Source of the DNA: Jackrogersella multiformis
Taxonomy: Eukaryota; Ascomycota; Sordariomycetes; Xylariales; Hypoxylaceae
Length of the DNA: 64,000 bases
NCBI GenBank assembly: GCA_902806575.1
Contig: CADCXD010000005.1
Coordinates: 3,968,001-4,032,000 of the forward strand
Reading direction: 5' to 3'
Shown here: piece after piece, positions 60,450 to 64,000 of the stretch
Numbering within the stretch: the first letter of the stretch is position 1
How the letters are laid out: the number at the start of each line of letters is the position of its first letter
Notes under the pieces: generated by a model
What the model was told of the DNA's origin: nothing
Databases searched by the model: none
The model's input: the letters and a program-made list of their open reading frames with translations, nothing else
Position numbers and translations under genes: made by a program

Positions 60450-62418
60450 TTATAGCATGATCATGCCAGCGCCAACGCCCATAGCCACCAACATGTAGAG
60501 GCACATGGCCATGTCACCCATAGTCATGAAGGAACCCATGCGGACGGATCCAGGAGCAGCGGCATTCTCGGTAGAATCGCCGGTAGACGACGTGGTGCCT
60601 GAGCCCGCGGTAGCCGTAGCAGCGATCGCAACAGCGGAGTTGGCCTTAGCCAAGGCTGCCGAACAGCTACTATATATTAGCATAAGGATAGATGTATTGT
60701 CAAGTGTATGGACTTACCTCGAGGCGGCGTTGGCGGAGACAACCTTAGCAGCACCATTGAAATCGCAAGAGTCGGCTGCGTTGTTCTGGTTCTTGTAGTA
60801 GGCGCTAAGGACATGCGCAAGCTGATCCTTAGGGTTGCACATGCCATACGGACCATAGACACCAGCCTCGGTATCGTGCTTGATACCGGCGCAAGCAGCT
60901 GCATCATTGGCGCAGATGTAGCCGAAAATTTCGCCAAAATCCTTCTCGGCAAGATCGTCCACAGGGACACAGGCCGACGAGCTAGCCATGCAGTCGCAGA
61001 GAGAGCTATCGGGAGTGGGAGGAAGGTCCCCGGCAACCTTCCAGTTCTTTGAGATAGCAGGACACGCAGCAGGGGAGTTGGTAGGGTTGAAGGCGGCCAT
61101 GGAAGTAGACGAAGGCTCAACATCGGCAAGCTTCGACTGCAGGGCCTTGTAGTTCTTCATGGGGGTTGCCGTGTTCCCGCTGACCTTGACAAGACCTGAA
61201 AGACATAAGTTAAATTATGAAGCTTATAATCATCATATCGTCAAGTATCAACTTACCATAGTCGTTCTCCTCCTGGTGGAACATGTACACAATACCACCG
61301 CTGAATACATCGGTCATCTGGCTAGAGTATAGAGCGGTGGTGTCATCCCAGAGACGACCCTCAGCTCCGCCAACGGTGTTGCAACCATATTCGGCGAAGA
61401 AAACAGGGACGGAGAAGTTAGAGAAGAACTTGACTTGCACGTCATAGCCAGACTCGGTGAAGCTGCTCTTTCCACACCACGAATAGATGTTGTAGCCCCA
61501 GAAGTCAATGGCAGCCTCCTGCTCACCACAGTTGAAATACTGTGCCATGTGGTCACGGATGTCAGCATCGTCGTTTGCGGCGTATCCAACACCCATCCAT
61601 CGACCACCATTCGACATCTTGTCGGTTATATACTTCTTCACATCTCGAGTGGCAGCCTTGACATAAGCCGAGGCATCAGCTATAATGGCTTCAGTCAGCG
61701 TTTCCCTGTAGTACCAGCTGGTTCCACTGCATTCTTATAGTGATAGGATGCTTCCGCACCATAATATGCACTACCAGTTCAGCTCAACCATGGTTGTTAC
61801 TTGGGTACTTACTGTTGGTGTTGTTGTTGGTGACTTCATTGCCGGAGAAGAATCCGATAACGTTCTCATACTGGCCCAGGTTGTCGATGACACCCTTGTA
61901 CCGGTCGAACAGCTCGACGTTCCAGGCGGGTGAGTCGCGGTTGATAGACAGGGCGGGTTCACCCAGGTCGGCAACAACATAAATGCCGGCCTTGTCCAAC
62001 AAGGACATACACTCACTGTGGTCGGCCTCGGGGTCGATGGCATATGTGCGGATCGTGTTGATACCCAACTTCTCGAGCAGAGGGATATCACGTTGGCAGG
62101 TCTTTGCATTCGACAAAGGGTCGACGTACTTAGTCTTAGAGTCCGTGCTACCGCCGGGCCCGCCACCAGCTTCTTGTTGGTAGGCAACGCCCTTGAGGAA
62201 GAACTGGTCGCCACTCTTGGTGAAGAATTTATTTCCCTGTGAAGAGCAAACGCGTTAGATTTATCCTCGTGTCTCATCCTGAGAGCCCGTCTAAAGCTGG
62301 CTTCGGCTGACTTCGACTTCGACTTGATTAAACTAACCTTCATAACGATGGGGTCCAAGGCGGCACCATTGCTGGCGAGCAGCAGGGACGAAGTAATAGC
62401 GGATCGTAGGAAACCCAT
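60450..62418 (-). CDS. GPI-anchored beta-1,3-glucanosyltransferase (GH72, GEL/GAS family) with CBM43/X8 domain
   Basis: Cell-wall remodelling enzyme that cuts and rejoins beta-1,3-glucan. Minus-strand exons 62338-62418, 61813-62236, 61257-61679, 60718-61195 and 60450-60666 give 540 aa, all in frame. A signal peptide (MGFLRSAITSSLLLASNGAA) starts the protein. Catalytic acids are Glu161 in FSGNEVT and Glu265 in VFFAEYGC. An X8/CBM43 domain follows (CDCMASSSACVPV to CNPKDQLAHVLSAYY), then a Ser/Thr/Ala-rich stalk and a hydrophobic tail (CLYMLVAMGVGAGMIML) consistent with GPI attachment. The 133-nt intron 2 (61680-61812) was placed by joining NNNTN to DASAYVKAATRDV. The acceptor at 60667 gives SCSAALAKANS. 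Confidence 0.95.
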
Positions 62419-64000
62419 CTTGTCCTAATTAAATCTATTTTGGATCTCCGGGATCTCGTTGTGCGTTATTGGTGTTGTTATGTATCAAAGTATCCGGTGC
62501 GGTAAACCCAAAGGCCGTTTAACTTGGCCGAGCTGAAACTGTGAGAGAGGATGAGCCCGGCTTGATTTGATACTTTCATGAACTCCTTCTCAAGGAATTT
62601 GTTATTTGAAAAAAGGGCTGTGAAATGACGTATGTGTGTACCTTTAATATTCCCTTCCTGTTCACTAAATGTTCTCTTTTGCGATCAGAAAGTGAGACCT
62701 GAGACCTAATACCAAAACGATACAATAGTACGAGTAAAGAGCGTGTAATTCGACGATTATATCAAGGAGTGTGCGTAGTTGGAATTTGTCCTTCCCCAAT
62801 GCCAATCAATTACAAAGGCCAGAAAAGAGAGATATTAGAGGGAGGGAGTTTAACATGAAAGATGAATGACTTGGACTTAAAAAAGGAAGAGAGAGTGAGA
62901 GCTCAGAAAGGAAATGTGTACTGAGATATCAGTAAAGGAGAAGGCACAAGCGCAGACGCGCAGAAGGGATCCACTAGCAGCTTCCCAGTTCGACAGGAGA
63001 GATTAAAACTGGTCCCGATCAATGGAGCTACCGCATTTGAAGCTTCTGATTGGCTATAAATGACAGAAAATACACCGATGTAGATTAGTTAACACTGGGG
63101 TTTTTGCGGGTAGATGGACAGGGGTTGCAAGGGGGCTCTCTTGATTTACTTAGGTACTATGTAGTAGGTACTCTTTAGGTAGGAACAAGGTGCTTACCTC
63201 TCGTGTCCTTCCTTCCTTCCTTGTGTTATTGGAGGTGCTTTTTCAACATTTAACAACGGTTTTGTGCGAGGCATGTGATATTCGATATTCAATACCATAC
63301 ATAGGAGGTAGGTACTTAAGTATTCGAATTTTTAATGTTTAAAACCGACGAACATTATTCGACGGGGGTTTCCGTAACCTTTAGGAGGTAGGTCAACTCG
63401 GCTGAGCTAGGTATTCTTGATCTTTTATATTTTATAATTGATTTTTTAGTAGCAACCAATGTATGTTTCTTTCTTTTCATACCGCTTAAGATTTACCTGC
63501 CTATGCTGCTAGGCTGCTAGGTACGGTACATAGCCTCTAGAGGCTCGTATTTGCGAGGTAGCATCCGTTTAAGTTGACGCTATTTATCGTCCCTGTCGAT
63601 CGCGAGAGACAGGAGAGACTGGGCAGGACCATGCCGAGAAGTCCAAAAACGGTTCTTAAGATGTTCAGTGGAACTTGGGTATTATAGCGGGGCTTCCTAA
63701 TCTGCTAGTGTACATACACTATTAATGTAGTTTAGTGTGGTTTAGTGTGGTTTGCTAGCTCCACCACCCTTCGAGGCGCAGCAATTGGTTCAACAGAGTC
63801 CAGCAAACGTTAATACTTGGCACTTTTTTAATACAAGGTTGCTTGGCCTCAGTTGCAGCCAGAATAGAAGTATATAACGACTTAATCTTGTTAGAAACCC
63901 GACCCACCACATAGTACTATATATTACTTATTACCTATCACATTGCTAGCCAAGACTTACACCATGACATAGTAAAACTTCTTCTTTACTACTACTATCC
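62419..64000. other. Intergenic to the right edge, promoter of the GH72 gene, no gene seen
   Basis: It has CCTT tandem units at 63209-63224, a GTGGTTTA tandem at 63728-63755, and CCTAGG-like copies at about 63140-63190 and 63300-63320. The last 0.8 kb shows no coding frame. Confidence 0.5.

Noticed and set aside
61771..62418. 215-codon frame starting at the GH72 ATG
   Set aside because: It is exon 1 read through its intron into the wrong frame; splicing at 62237-62337 gives the GH72 catalytic domain.
1..64000. CRISPR arrays, rRNA or tRNA genes
   Set aside because: No spaced direct repeats or rRNA-like sequence seen, and no convincing tRNA cloverleaf could be recognised by eye; a tRNAscan-SE run would settle the last point.

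Overview
The window is nuclear DNA of a filamentous ascomycete (Pezizomycotina, most likely Sordariomycetes). The grounds are intron-rich genes with short introns (about 50-140 nt, GT...AG, frequent CTAAC/CTAAT branch sites), fungal-only families (HR-PKS, Zn2Cys6 regulators, GH72/GEL, ACS-family MFS permeases), short AT-only islands, and intergenic DNA saturated with a CCTAGGTACCTAGGTAGGTA-type dispersed repeat. I rebuilt 20 protein-coding genes; 18 of the 19 that lie wholly inside the window join in frame, the ACS permease being the exception. Exon joins are given in each entry.

Layout. 1-9.9 kb holds a siderophore-type MFS transporter (cut by the left edge), an ACS/Dal5-like MFS permease, an FAD amino-acid oxidase-like enzyme divergent from it, a possible gene relic and an SDR. 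11.9-36.5 kb looks like a secondary-metabolite locus: a Zn2Cys6 regulator, a DUF3237 protein, a BBE/VAO-type secreted FAD oxidase, an FMO-like monooxygenase, a 9-TM membrane protein, a 2356-aa highly reducing PKS and a PaxM-like FAD monooxygenase. 37.6-43.4 kb carries two secreted hydrolases (S8 subtilase, GH79 glycosidase). 43.6-62.4 kb is ordinary core genome: a small hydrophilic protein, a large UBE2O-like E2, a mitochondrial NAD(H) kinase, a Gfo/Idh/MocA oxidoreductase, an AGPAT/LPLAT acyltransferase, a lipid-droplet hydrolase and a GPI-anchored GH72 glucanosyltransferase.

How the genes may work together. The PKS has intact KS, AT, DH, KR and ACP residues, but the C-methyltransferase is reduced to a remnant and the ER nucleotide-binding loop is degenerate. 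It is therefore expected to make an unmethylated, largely unsaturated (polyene-like) chain. Beside it sit an epoxidase-type FAD enzyme and a polytopic membrane protein of the general kind that opens or cyclises epoxides in fungal pathways, plus two further flavoenzymes. No prenyltransferase, P450, thioesterase or acyltransferase partner is visible. An epoxidation/cyclisation polyketide pathway is my leading inference; the product cannot be read from sequence.

Non-coding structure: a 546-bp AT-only element with 18-bp imperfect terminal inverted repeats (19781-20326) between the FAD oxidase and the FMO, two other AT-only islands, several short tandem repeats, and long gene-free stretches between 9.9-11.9 kb and 44.1-46.6 kb.
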